Part shown: positions 1 to 11,238 of the stretch, one piece after another
Numbering within the stretch: position 1 is the stretch's first letter
Layout: each line of letters begins with the position of its first letter
Source: Teratosphaeria epicoccoides
Taxonomy: Eukaryota > Ascomycota > Dothideomycetes > Mycosphaerellales > Teratosphaeriaceae
NCBI GenBank assembly: GCA_021401465.1
Contig: JADDMT010000105.1
Coordinates: 37,979-101,978, forward strand
DNA: 64,000 bases
Direction: 5' to 3'
Position numbers and translations under genes: made by a program
Notes under the pieces: generated by a model
Told to the model about the DNA's origin: nothing
What the model saw: only the letters and a program-made list of their open reading frames with translations
Database searches by the model: none

Positions 1-464
1 ACCTCAAACACCTGAATCTTGGTACCGCCCTTGACCTGTGCAAAATCTATACTTGCAATGAACTCCAGTATCTGCACGGTAGCGTTTTCTTGGCCGAACA
101 TGATGGAAGTTGGTAACGCATCGATTGCCGTTGCGCCATAGCCACCGAAGTTATCCTCGCAGGTGTTCGAGACTGGTTGTATCGAGTCGCGACCAAAGCA
201 GTGTTCGGTGTAACCAGTCCAAGCATGTTGGAACGCTTCCTTGATTGCAGATTGTCTGGCCAGTTCAAGTGGAGTGGCTTTGTCTGATGATCAGGTTTAG
301 CGACCAGAGCCTCCAGCCCATTTGCTCTACATACCAAAATGATCACCCGCTAGATTGGCAGAGTGAAGGCAGAGGAATATCCAAATGCTAAGTCCTGCGC
401 AGATAACCACCACTCTTTGTCGAGCGTTGTACCTGCGATTTCGATACCTGATCCCCAACGACAT
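1..464 (-). CDS. GH47 alpha-1,2-mannosidase, 5' part (runs off left edge)
   Basis: Class I alpha-mannosidases trim Man9GlcNAc2 N-glycans in the ER/Golgi. I join exon 1 (464-335) to exon 2 (283-1, cut by the window edge) across a 51-nt intron (334-284) with a GTATGT donor, a GCTAAAC branch site and a CAG acceptor. The start gives a short basic cytosolic tail (residues 2-15, rich in Arg), then a hydrophobic anchor (about 16-35, VVVICAGLSIWIFLCLHSA). This is the type II membrane layout of fungal GH47 enzymes. After it come family blocks such as KEAFQHAWTGY, DNFGGYGATAIDAL and the LEFIASIDF region. The catalytic acids lie beyond the edge and cannot be checked. It is divergent from NDUFV2, with about 480 bp between the starts. 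Family assignment is from recalled motifs; the exon 1 join is inferred but keeps frame exactly. Confidence 0.82.
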
Positions 465-944
465 GCTCCCACTTTGGCCAGAGGGTTGCTGGCGACGTGG
501 TGATTTTCACGAAGGGCATTCGTGGTTGCAAAGACAACGCAGCACGAAGTGTAAAGCCACTGAAACTTCCTGCCATATACGGTGCATTGACTGTGCCTCA
601 CCTGAAAATGACCATGAAGCTCGGCGAAGGGCAAGCGCATCCCAACCGATGGCGCAGGACATGTAGGAATGTTGGTCGAGAAGATGGGTGGCCATCCTAG
701 CGCGGTCCTGTCGCAGCGCAGCGGCCGTGATGATCCGCGTGGTCATGTCGGTATGATCTGAGTGAGACAGTCTCTGGCCAATTTCGTCAAGAGCGAGCGT
801 GTTCCTACGAGGAGACTTGGCATGTTTCTTCGTGCACAGACCCTGCAGGTAGCGGTAGAATCAGCCAATCAGAACGGTCGTTGCGATCGATGACATGAAT
901 TCGGACTGTTAGAACAGCCTGCCGTCCTCTACTCACATCCGACA
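465..944. promoter_or_regulatory. Divergent promoter region between GH47 and NDUFV2
   Basis: This 480-bp gap separates the two divergent start codons, so both promoters must lie in it. I see no gene on either strand and no clear TATA box. The small frames crossing it have no recognisable domain. Confidence 0.5.
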
Positions 945-1935
945 ATGGCCTCCAGATTTGCGCCCCGGGCGCTGCGATCAGCTACGGGAGCAGTGCGCGG
1001 TGCAGCGAGGCTGCAGAGACGGCGGTTCCAGCGGTCAGCGGTGGCAAGCAGCGACACTCTTCAAGTGGTATCGAATCGCAAGGCGCAATGGCGCAGGTTA
1101 TATTGGACTGACACTGGCCCAGCATCGCGACACGCCTGAGAACAACCTCAACATCCCTTTCAAGTTTAACGAAAAGAACGAGCAGCTCATCCAGGAAGTG
1201 CTCAGCCGATACCCGAGCCAGTACAAAAAGGCGGCTGTAATGCCATTGCTGGATTTGGGACAACGGCAACATGGGTTTACAAGCATTAGCGTCATGAACG
1301 AGGTCGCGCGCATACTGGAGATGCCGCCGATGAGAGTCTACGAGGTGGCCACTTTCTACACCATGTACAACAGGAATCCCGTTGGCAGATTCCACGTGCA
1401 ATGCTGCACTACGGTAAGCAGTAATCCATAATTTGCATAAGACAGGGAGAGCTGACTTCTCGGACGGACACCATGCCAGTTGCGCGGCAGCGACGGCATT
1501 ATGAAGGCCATCGAAGAGCACCTCGGCATCCACCACGGCGAGACGACCGAAGACAAGATGTTCACGTTCACCGAAGTCGAGTGCCTCGGCGCCTGCGCCA
1601 ACGCCCCGATGGTGCAGATCAACGATGACTACTACGAGGATCTCACACCTGAGACCACAAAGTCCCTCCTTACAGCGCTGAAGGAGGCAGCCAAGTCGAC
1701 TGGAGTCTCTGGCTTTGCTGCTGGTCTACAGGGTGATGCGGGAAAGGAAGATGTATCTGGGCAGGGCAGACCGATCAAGCAAGCTGGTCTTGGATATTCA
1801 GCACAGGGCGCGAACCTTCCTGCACCAGGTCCGCTCAGCGCGCGTATATCGTGTGAACCAGCGCGCGGACAAACTAGCTTGATCGAGGAGCCACCGACTC
1901 CTGAGCAGGTTTTCAGGACGGATGGAGCCCTTTAG
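945..1935 (+). CDS. NDUFV2: NADH:ubiquinone oxidoreductase 24 kDa subunit (complex I)
   Basis: This is the N-module subunit of mitochondrial complex I that carries the [2Fe-2S] cluster N1a. Exons are 945-1067, 1123-about 1413 and about 1468-1935. Intron 1 (1068-1122) restores the frame from the Arg/Ala-rich presequence into HRDTPENN. The core reads IPFKFNEKN, LLDLGQRQHGF, VYEVATFYTMYNRNPVG, then QCCTT, and later EVECLGACANAPMVQIND. Ligand cysteines are expected in the CTTTPC and ECLGAC motifs. The ACA-CCA-TGC-CAG codons (TPCQ) sit in frame at 1468-1479, but the dinucleotide before them is GG, not AG. The nearest canonical acceptor (AG at 1478-1479) would delete TPCQ and a cluster ligand. The C-terminus (APGPLSARISCEP, then FRTDGAL) looks complete. 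Identity is firm; the intron 2 boundary is not. Confidence 0.9.
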
Positions 1936-3120
1936 GGTGGCGTATGTATAGCTGTATGATGCCAGTGTGCAAGAGGCGACATCACCGTAATTAGATCCCT
2001 TGAGGATTAGAACCTGGCTCCGGGCGCTCTTGGGTGCTTACAGATGTATGATTGTGGTGAGTTAATGGAACAGACATCTACCACTGGTGAAGACGTCTTT
2101 GCTTGTTACGGCGCCCGCCTGCTTGAGAATGAGCCCGGCAGCTCAATCTACGATGACAGAACGCCAGACGAATCTCGAGCTTCGTAGGTGCGATGTATGG
2201 TGCAAAGCGGCAGATAGTGACCCGGATGGCAATGGGCGAGAGCAAGTGCTCTCTAGAGTGAAAAGGGGGAAGGTCTGCAATGGAATGCCTGCTTCTCAGC
2301 AATGCATTCTGGCAAGGCCAACCGCGTGTCTGGCGCTGAGACTATCATGCGGTAGTATTACATGGCTTGGCTGGCACATTGGCAGTCAATCAGGCGTGTT
2401 AGATTGTCGGAATCAGAGTCGATGGAAGGATGGAGCGACCTAGCGCTCAGATGGCGCGAAGGTTCCGAGCGTAAGTAAGATGGAGGTACTGCGGCATTCT
2501 GGACTCCGAGGTTGAAATCACGCTCTGTGCTCACGACAGCCTATGGACCTAGTAATCTACCAGGCTATCAATATAGTGTTAGGGCTGTTCGACGTTATCC
2601 TTGGATTGATTGCATGTGGCCAAGGTCAACTGGGCGGGTCAATGGCCTGATGAGGATTTGTGGTAGTTCATCAACTGCTTGACAGCTCAACTTGCATCAC
2701 AGCAGGCCACGATGCGGCTCTTACAGAGGTGTGCAGCAAATCAAGGAGTTCGCTGCTTGGGGCATTGAGATGGATTGGCTGGCCGATATCTCGTATCGCT
2801 CACGCTTCCACCTTCCGCTTATCGTCTAGCTTGTACCCACAGCATGACTGCTTCTCTCCAACAAAAGGGATGAATATGGTAAGAAAAGGTTCGCCCGCCT
2901 ATGAAAGCAGCTCCTTGCACGGCGGCCAAGCGACGGCCAACTTTGTCGTTGGCTGTTGACTCCTTCTATCCCTCGATCTGCAAATAAGGAAGCTGGCTGC
3001 GACGGGGATATAGCATCATTTGCCACGTGAACATGCACATAGACCCTGCTTATCGATCTTACATCGAGGTCTGCTGAGCTCAGTATTCTGCATCTCTTTC
3101 ATCTAGAGTGGCTCCCTCAA
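1936..3120. other. Intergenic, no gene seen
   Basis: This holds the 3' flank of NDUFV2 and the promoter of the amine oxidase. The frames of up to 118 codons show no domain, no biased composition and no splice-linked partner. I found no repeat or RNA gene. Confidence 0.5.
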
Positions 3121-5423
3121 ATGCGTGCGGACAAGATGGCAACACAATGTGTATCGAGCTCGGCTCTGTCACTCCGTCCGGCCAAGCAGAACAATGTCCA
3201 CCCATTTGCACCACTGAGCGCCAACGAGATCAGGGACGCAGCGATATTGATCAAATCTCAATGGCCAGAGAATACTGAGATCCATTTCAAAACGATAACT
3301 CTGCGCGAGCCGGCTAAGGCTGAGGCCGTGCCGTATCTAGAGGCTGACTTCCAGGGCGCTGCCTTGCCGCGCATTGAGCGGCAAGCGTTCGTAAACTATT
3401 ATTTGAGGAGGACTGTACGTGTATTTGCACAATCACGGAATAAAACGAGCTGACGTCTGGGCAGAACAAACTCCACGAAGCCATTGTCAATCTCTCGCAG
3501 CGGAAAGTCGAGTATCATGTCAGAATGGGACCCAACCTGCACGCTGCCGTTGATGGCGAGGAGATCATGAACATGGAGCGCGCAGCCCTGGAGGATGAAT
3601 CCGTCAAAGCCGAAATCGCAAAGCTCCGTCTGCCGAAGGGGACAGTGATTGTGGCTGATCCATGGATATACGGCAGTGATGGCGTTGGTGACGATGAAAG
3701 GATGTATCAATTGTTCCTGTACATGCGCGATCCGGAGAATGCCGCCGAAGCCGACTCAAATCATTATGCCTTCCCACTGAGCATCTCTCCAGTCGTCAGT
3801 GCATATACCCATCAGCTGATCCGCATCGACTACTTGCCGACTGGAAAGGACAAAAACGTTTCCGGGCCTACGCCATACCAGCATGTGCCAGCGAACGAAT
3901 ATCTACCTGAACATCAGAAGCTAAGGCAGGACCTGAAGCCTCTCAATGTCATCCAGCCCTCGGGCGCAAGCTTTGAGGTAGTCCAACAGGGAACTTCGAA
4001 CATAGTCGCATGGCAGAAGTGGACTTTCCGAGTCGGTTTCAACCAGCGTGAGGGCATGGTGCTCTACGACGTGCGGTATGATGGTCGCAATCTTTTCTAC
4101 CGTCTCTCGCTTTCAGACATGAGCATCCCATACGCGGATCCAAGGCATCCATACCACAAGAAGGCGGCCTTTGATCTAGGCGACGCTGGCGCCGGCATCG
4201 TAAGTACACCAGGCATTTAGCTAATCATTTTGAGTGTTCACATGTCGACACAGCTTGGTGACACTGCTGACTGCCAGGACAGATGGCGAATGACTTGCAG
4301 CTGGGCTGCGACTGTCTCGGTTCGATCCAGTACCTGTCCGCCGTACTTTCTGACGACAAAGGTGATGTGGTTGATATGCCAAATGTCATCTGTATTCATG
4401 AACAAGATGCTGGCATTGGCTGGAAACATACGAACTACAGAACAGGTCGTGGCGTCGTTGTTCGTAACCGAGAGCTGGTTCTGCAGTCAATCATTACTGT
4501 GGCTAATTATGAGTACATTCTGGCGTTCCAATTTAACCAAGCCGGCGAGGTCGTGTACGAGGTTCGAGCGACAGGCATACTCTCTACTCAGCCGATCGAC
4601 AATGGTGTCGACGTGCCGTGGGGCACAGTCGTGCACCCTGGCGTACTTGCAACTCACCACCAGCACATCTTCTCATTGAGAGTGGATCCTGCGATCGATG
4701 GATACCAGAACAGACTTGTGTTCGATGAGGCTGTCCCGATGCCCCGAAGCGAGTTTAACCCTCATGGAAATGGTTACTACACCCAGGAAACTGTCGTCGA
4801 GACCTCGAGTGGCTTCGACATTGATTACGCCAAGAACCAGGTCTTTATGATACAGAATGCAACTTCACGGAATCCGGTCAACGGCAAACCTGTTGCGTAC
4901 AAGATCGTGGCGCCACCATTTCAGAAATTAATGTCAGACAAGGAAAGCTTTACATACAAGCGTGCAGAATTTGCCGATAAGAACATTTATGCGGTCAAGT
5001 ACCGAGATGGCGAGCTTTATGCCGGTGGACAGTATACCAACCAGTCACGCGGCGGCAGTGGCGTTCGGAGCTGGGCTGATAGAAAGGAAAGGATCGTGGA
5101 TGACGATTTGGTTGTTTATGTCTCATTCGGCATCAACCACATTCCGCGCATCGAGGATTTCCCCGTAATGCCGGTCGAGATTCTCAAGGTGGCATTGAAG
5201 CCGGTAAATTTCTTCGATAAGGTAAGATAGGCAGATCATCGCCAGAATCCGGAAGGACACTAATGTTATGCAGAATCCAGCGTTGGACGTCCCGCCAAGC
5301 ACTCAGGAGTTCAATCGCTCAACGCTCATCTCCGAGATCCACAAGCAAGGCACAATGGAGGCAAAGGTGGACGTCAATGGCAGTATGTGCTGTGCGAACG
5401 CAGCTCCGAGCAGCAGGTTGTAG
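3121..5423 (+). CDS. Copper amine oxidase, peroxisomal type
   Basis: Oxidatively deaminates primary amines to aldehyde, ammonia and H2O2, usually in peroxisomes of fungi. Exons 3121-3414, 3465-4199, 4283-5221 and 5274-5423 join in phase to 705 aa, a normal length. Exon order is N2/N3 domains, then the catalytic domain. The topaquinone precursor is Tyr in TVANYEY (about residue 419). The base is Asp in FDLGD (about 335). Copper ligands are the two His of HQH (about 469 and 471) and His in FGINHIPR (about 629). The protein ends in Ser-Arg-Leu, a PTS1 peroxisomal signal as in yeast amine oxidases. The last 41 nt of coding sequence also start a possible 81-nt intron (5383-5463) whose removal would replace this tail. 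The start at 3121 could instead be ATG 3136. A Zn2Cys6 regulator gene lies 1.7 kb downstream; a link is not shown. Confidence 0.93.
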
Positions 5424-7105
5424 ATATCACGAGATTCTCCTCCGATCTTGCTCGCTTGTGCAGAGTCTTACGAGGAAGTCTCCACCCGTCAAGTCATCCG
5501 GCTGCTGTTTGACGACGATCGAGATTTTGAGGTCCTTGACCTGTCAAGCAACTGCGAAACAGCTATAGCCTATCAAGCAGCCGAAAAAGCCAAATAGCAG
5601 CCTGGATTACTTCACCGCCTCTGGCAGTCGGCCGCCAGGCGAGCCGGGCAAATGTCGGGCATGCTTGCTTGCCACGACCTATCCTGACCATTTTCGTCCG
5701 CCTGTACCATTGGGCCACACGTAGCCACAGCGAAGGCCCACTCTGCACCTCGCTTCATCTTAGACCCCAGCTTGACATGTACTCCAATGCTCCCTACTTG
5801 GCTGCCATCGGCCATTTTGCGGAGACCCCGCGTCTCCAACTAAGCCAAGGAATGCCATACGTGGTAGGAGGTAGGACCTGCCGAGGCGTGCCATTGGCTG
5901 CACGAGGCCGCATTCGTCCACCCGTCCACAACGACGCAACATACAAAGCAGATCCGATGCCCGCCATGAATCATGCGGAAGAATTGGTGCGGCAATTTTC
6001 CCGGCTGTACTCATGCAAGCAATCGAGTGGCTCAAACCGGGCAGAGTGCTGGTCAAGCTTCGTGAGGCGTCCTGCAGTCTGCGACCGGTGTCGTCTCTAG
6101 CTAGCATTCATTATTGCAACTCTTCGATGCTTTATGGTGGGCCCCGACGTCTGGTGGGAGCGTTACCACTCTGTCGGGCTCTCAGGTCGTAGCGCATATC
6201 GGCCCAAAGACAGATCGCTGATACATACAAATTACAATGTACAGGGACGTCATGTTTCGTTCTGATTACACTGCTTCTCCGCTCGTCTACAAGCCCGTCA
6301 AAATTGCCCTTTTTCCAGCCGGGCGACATCCACCCCGCGACATGAAAATCACAGCAATCCTCTCCAAGGCTCGGCAGAAGGCATCTGCTCGGCTCGCCTT
6401 CCGTCTCATGCGTAGAGCATAGATGATTTTGCCGCATATGCCTCAGCGCCAAGCTACCTCCTGGTGCTCGGTACGTACCTCCAGGGCTATAACTTACCAG
6501 CCCATCGGTAGGTTTCACTCTGAGTTTGCCCTGCTCCGAGCTCAGCTAGCACGCTGACAGCATGCCACTTGCAACCTCACGAGCGCCCATAGTGACCGCT
6601 TTGAGCTTTCACCGAAACACGACCACACCCGGCATCCATGCCGCTGACTCGCATGCTGCGTCGACGGACGAATAACACTGTGCTCTGCTCACGCACGCCT
6701 ATGCTTCGGGCCCGCCCGCCATTTTGTATCGCAATGAGGGTTAGCCAGCTCATGTGTGATGGTGTAGGAATAGGATGCACTCAGTGTACCTTCGAGCATT
6801 TTGACTTTCTCTTGATGGCATCTCGTTCGCCCACTCAAGACCACTCCCTGAATGCTCGTTATCACGGACTCTGCGGCACAGATCACGCTTCCTTTGTCGT
6901 CATCCGCAGACCTGGACCTGTTGGCAAGACCAGGATGTACAAAGCTTAATGTTATCGAGCCTAGCGGTCCCTGCATCATGAGCGTAGTGATCAGTCAAGA
7001 AGTAAACGGAGAACGCCTGGTCTGAGTCTTTATTGTTGAATCAAGCCCGCCACACAACCGTTCCGATCGCAACAGGTCAACTGTCTTTCGACATAATAAC
7101 CTGCA
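5424..7105. other. Intergenic; possible alternative amine-oxidase 3' exon, then no gene seen
   Basis: From 5464 to 5597 an open frame could serve as an alternative last exon of the amine oxidase. The remaining 1.5 kb holds only frames with no recognisable domain, including a 143-codon one at 5669-6100. It should contain the promoter and leader of the Zn2Cys6 regulator. No repeat or RNA gene was seen. Confidence 0.45.
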
Positions 7106-8776
7106 ATGACGCCAAGGGATACCAATGCCTTCTTTCCCAGACAGCGGACTGCTTCAAGCTCGACATGTTCCACCAATTCGCCTGCGCCCAGCTCGTCGCC
7201 GGAGCACAATGTGGATTCGGGATTCACTCCAGACAGCGACGATGACGATGGCCCACATCTCGAACCGAAAATTGAAGAAAGCGACGAATACAATATAGAC
7301 TATCTGATCGACTCAAAGGCCTTGGCGATCTCCGGCTCCTCTAGTCCGCCAGCACCGCGCAAGCGAGGGAGACCCAGGAAGCACCCTGTTGTTGAACAGA
7401 AGAAGGTATCTCATGCCAGATCAAAGACAGGCTGTGGTACGTGCAGGAGACGCAAGAAGAAATGCGACGAGACGAAACCGTTCTGCAAGAACTGTGAAAA
7501 GAACAACGTCGTCTGTGATGGCTATGAGCCCAAGCAGCCGTGGAGGAGCGGTAAACAGAAAGCCCTAGTCATGCGCACTGTTGTGCCCGCAGAATTGCCA
7601 ATGCTTGTCGACGGCATCGACGGCAGCGTTGATCAATTATTCTTTGAACATTTTACCGCCAAAGTGGGCAATGTACTGTCTCTCACAGATCAGCAGAACC
7701 CTTTCCTGGAAATCATTGTGCCTCTGGCCATGGGCCATAGTGGTCTCATGCACAGCTTGCTATATCTGTCAGGAACCTGCTTGATGGCAAGTGAAACATT
7801 ACCGCAAGCTGAGTGGGAGGACAGGCAGCAATATCATAGCAGCAAAGCCTTGTGTCTGCTTCAACAAGATCTGGCAGGATCACAGAGAGCAGACGGCAGC
7901 ACAATGACCATGATTGGCGATCCAGCCATTGCTCAGTCATTGATGCTATGCCTGCAGACAATTTGCGCCGGAGATACGACTGGATCGTATCGATTTCACC
8001 TCAATGCGATGAAAGAGATGCTCGCGCACAAACAACGGAGCTTTTCGAACGAGCAGCTGCGCCATCTCATCCTGGAATTCTTACTGTACTACGACTACAG
8101 CAGCTCTATCACGAGCACAATAGATCCACTAGATCAAAGAAGCATCAACCTCTTGAAATCTTTCAAGCTTGCGGAGACCGTACAAACACAAGCAGGTAGC
8201 CTACTGGGCGTCCAAGATGGGCTTTTTGGATTCATAGGCAGGATTCGTAGGCTCCGGGACCAGATCAGGCAAAGAAGAAATGCAGGCAAGGGACATTCTT
8301 GGGACCCGTCTATACTATCTGATGCCTTCAGAATAGATAGCGCACTCCGAGAGTGGCGGTGTACGCATCCTCCGCAAAGCCCTCGCTTTGCAGCCAGCCT
8401 ACTATACCGGCAATGCACTTGGATCTACTTACATCGGACTGTACAGCTCTCGAAGCCAAGCACAACCTTCAAGCAAGCTGTTGACGAAGGGCTTCATTAC
8501 ATGAGCCTACTACCGAAGGGCGAAGACGGTTCCATCGAGGCAATCCTTCTAATGCCATTATTCCTGCTGGGCTGCGCTGCATTCGAACAGGAACAACGTC
8601 AGCCAATTCGTGAAGCCTTCCAGCGCCTGCGAGAGTGGCGCAACTTCGGCAACATCAAGCATGCGCAGGAGATTGTTGAACAGCTATGGGTGATGATGGA
8701 CGAAGGGCGTGAGGCCGAGACTTGGGACTGGGAGTTACTAGTCGCGAAAAGAGGCTGGGACTTCTTGATCACTTAA
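7106..8776 (+). CDS. Zn2Cys6 transcription factor with AT-hook
   Basis: Fungal-specific binuclear zinc-cluster regulator, 556 aa, intronless. The cluster Cys110-x2-Cys-x6-Cys-x6-Cys-x2-Cys-x6-Cys137 lies in CGTCRRRKKKC and FCKNCEKNNVVC, with the basic run typical of these DNA-binding domains. Just before it, at about residues 85-94, is RKRGRPRKHP, an AT-hook core (GRP flanked by basic residues) that could add minor-groove contacts. The N-terminal 60 residues are Ser/Pro- and Asp/Glu-rich. The C-terminal 400 residues are helical and hydrophobic, resembling the fungal transcription-factor middle-homology (Fungal_trans_2) region. The target is unknown. The nearest genes are an amine oxidase upstream and a transposon-bearing gap downstream. 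DNA-binding role is firm; the regulon is not inferable. Confidence 0.9.
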   Translation: MTPRDTNAFFPRQRTASSSTCSTNSPAPSSSPEHNVDSGFTPDSDDDDGPHLEPKIEESDEYNIDYLIDSKALAISGSSSPPAPRKRGRPRKHPVVEQKKVSHARSKTGCGTCRRRKKKCDETKPFCKNCEKNNVVCDGYEPKQPWRSGKQKALVMRTVVPAELPMLVDGIDGSVDQLFFEHFTAKVGNVLSLTDQQNPFLEIIVPLAMGHSGLMHSLLYLSGTCLMASETLPQAEWEDRQQYHSSKALCLLQQDLAGSQRADGSTMTMIGDPAIAQSLMLCLQTICAGDTTGSYRFHLNAMKEMLAHKQRSFSNEQLRHLILEFLLYYDYSSSITSTIDPLDQRSINLLKSFKLAETVQTQAGSLLGVQDGLFGFIGRIRRLRDQIRQRRNAGKGHSWDPSILSDAFRIDSALREWRCTHPPQSPRFAASLLYRQCTWIYLHRTVQLSKPSTTFKQAVDEGLHYMSLLPKGEDGSIEAILLMPLFLLGCAAFEQEQRQPIREAFQRLREWRNFGNIKHAQEIVEQLWVMMDEGREAETWDWELLVAKRGWDFLIT

Positions 8777-9943
8777 ACTGATGGAGCATGAGTATGGGTC
8801 ACGAGTGGTTGCTGGGTTGGTACGAATGATGTACAACAGGTGATATCAGGGAGCAGGGAGGCATACAATTTGTTTGCAGCGGCGTTGCTATCGCTGCTGT
8901 ATGTCACCAAGAGTGGGCGGAAACACTTGTTGCTGGATGAGAGTCAACGGGTCGGATATCTCAGTACTCGACGCATGCGAGTTTCTGCGGCGTAGTTACT
9001 GATTCGAGCAAACTGAATGCGCCCAGTGAGAATCGATGCATTCACGCTCCTGACTGCGGCTATGACAGAGACACAATGCAGATTAACGTTAACGCTTTCA
9101 AGTCCTCCCTTCACAGATGCGCGTGATGGCGCCTATCGAGCAAGATCCACGAGTACGCGCAATGCCCCTGGGCAACGTTTCAGAGCGTTATAAACTGCAC
9201 GCGATCATCCATCTAGGGCTTCACTGTTTTTGTTGGCTTCATATGGCGTCAATGAAGCGCAACACATCACTATGACAAGGGAGTACAGATGCGAATGAAG
9301 CTTGACTGTCGCCACGGACGTTGCATTCGTCTGCATCTCGCCAATCAGACTCAGCGAGCTGGGCGACATGCGTAATATTGCTTCGACCCTTGTATCAACA
9401 GAGCCCGACAGAGTGGTATCGTTTCAAGCCTCCAAACCATGTGGAAAAGATAGAGCTGACCCGGTTCCGTCCAGGTTTCCGTGCTTGAACTCAGTGAAGA
9501 CTTTACCGACAGCGTGGCTCTCGGCTCAGTAGCTTCAACTCTATCGCGATCGTGGGCTCTGATTTAGCTGTGCTGCTCCGATACGAAATAAGCCGACGAC
9601 GGAGCGCAGACCTCTGTTGACACTGCCTTGCATACCCTCGCATACACTATCACCTTTTTGCCTTCAGCCGGACGAATGGCGGTGAGCAAAACGACGGAGG
9701 TTGCGAATTGGGCCGGCAGACGATCTCATCGCTCCCCACGTTGTCCATCGCCTAAACCCAGCAGCCTGGATCTGCATCAAAGGAAGCAATACATGTGATT
9801 GTCGGGTGCAGTAGTGGCTGGTCGCTGCAGTCTGGACTCGCTACCCCACCGCGTCAGCTCCGTGCTGAACGCTGCGCTCGGAGTATGTCTGACCAACTCG
9901 GTAAGCGGTCATGTCGCTCCTTCAAAGGTGCAAACTGTGATGG
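8777..9943. other. Intergenic, no gene seen
   Basis: Downstream flank of the zinc-cluster gene. Only short frames without recognisable content occur on both strands. A TATA-like string (GTTATAAAC near 9187) has no coding frame after it. Confidence 0.45.
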
Positions 9944-10266
9944 CCAAGTATGGGCTTTCACGAACGCAGAATGGCTCTAGATAAGCAGAATGGCCGGCGT
10001 ATTTTCTCATCATACACGCCTGCCGTTTCGAGACCTAGGGGATGACAGTCTCTTCGTAGAGACGCGCTCGCCGCCCTTCGGCCTCTACTTATCTCGCTCG
10101 CAAGAAGACTTGACTTCTGCCTCTAATCGCTCGCCGTACGGGCAGGCGTGATGTAGAGTGGTTACGTAAGGGTGGAAATATCAACCACTCGTCGCGGGGG
10201 CAGGGGTATGCTGGGGATTCTGCATTTATCCAGCGCCATTCTGCATTTATGAAAGCCCCCAAGTAT
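9944..10266. mobile_element. hAT-like MITE, 307 bp, with 8-bp target duplication
   Basis: The element spans 9952-10258 and is flanked by the exact direct repeat CCAAGTAT at 9944-9951 and 10259-10266. It starts GGGCTTTCA and ends TGAAAGCCC. The terminal inverted repeats run about 50 bp with roughly 75-80% match and one 2-nt gap; each arm carries GCAGAATGGC and then GATAA(AT)GCAGAAT. A second inverted pair (CACGCCTGCCG near 10015 against its complement near 10140) makes the interior partly palindromic. It has no coding frame. An 8-bp duplication plus TIRs fits the hAT superfamily; the terminus differs from the common CAG start, so the superfamily is inferred. Confidence 0.85.
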
Positions 10267-11238
10267 CGGGTTCCAGTAAGAAGAGGAAGGACATGCAATT
10301 GCGGCGTTCGGTCCAGAAGCCTGCCACTGCGCCCGACAGTGTGCCGTCTGTACGCCACCTCATTCCTGCAAGGCCAAGATCAGCCCATTGGTACTGTCAT
10401 ACGGGCATCGCCGTGACAGTAGCCGACGATACTGCAGTGCAGAGTCTCTCGATCTTGATGATAATCGATCTGAAGCATGAACATTGCTTCGAGACATAAT
10501 CACTTTGCTGCGCATGCCTTTCCTGGCGTGTTGTTCGGCCAGGTCAACCTGCACTAGGGCTCACCTTGCTTCGCACGAATGACTGCTTGAAGAACCGACT
10601 TCGACTATGTGGCCGACGTGGGCCAGAAGTCTTAACATCTCAAGCCGTCAAGTGTCTCGACAGGTCCTCAAGCTTGTCAGCACGCCACATTCCAACTTTC
10701 AAGTAACCGTCCACAAGGGCAACAAGCGGCAAGATATTTCCGGACGTAGGCCCGCCAAGTTGGGTGAGAGTGGTCCTGATGGCCGCTCATATGATTGACA
10801 TCCGCCCAGTCCCACCACCGATTGAGCGGCTCCTTGGTACCCTCCATAGCTTCGTCCCTCCGGGAATAATGTGACCAACAAGAGTGAGGTGGGCATTCCA
10901 AGTGGAGCCGGCTTGCCACTTCGTGCACCGCCAGCACAGTATCATCATCGGTCCAAGGTATTATCTTCTCACGCCGAGAATCGCAAGAATAATATCTCGG
11001 CCTAATGCTTGTGCACGCTTGTTCGCGAAACGCCGTGCCTTCTTCAGCTGAATCACCTAACTCCAATCCTGCGGCCTAATCGTGGCTGTGCTGGACTCTG
11101 TGCTTGAGCTTTCAGCTCATCAAGCACCGACAAGGCAGTACAAAACCACATCACTTTCTCCACCTTACCAACAGCCCAAAGTGTATCATTCGCGCCAACG
11201 ACAACACCGTTGAGTCTGACGTTGGCAGATCCTGAACC
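10267..11238. other. Intergenic, promoter side of the CVNH gene
   Basis: Frames on both strands here lack domains. The last few hundred bases are the likely promoter and leader of the CVNH gene. No RNA gene or repeat was seen. Confidence 0.4.

Noticed and set aside
3121..8776. Amine oxidase plus Zn2Cys6 regulator as a catabolic gene cluster
   Set aside because: They are 1.7 kb apart on the same strand, but no transporter or further enzyme adjoins them and no shared promoter site was seen.
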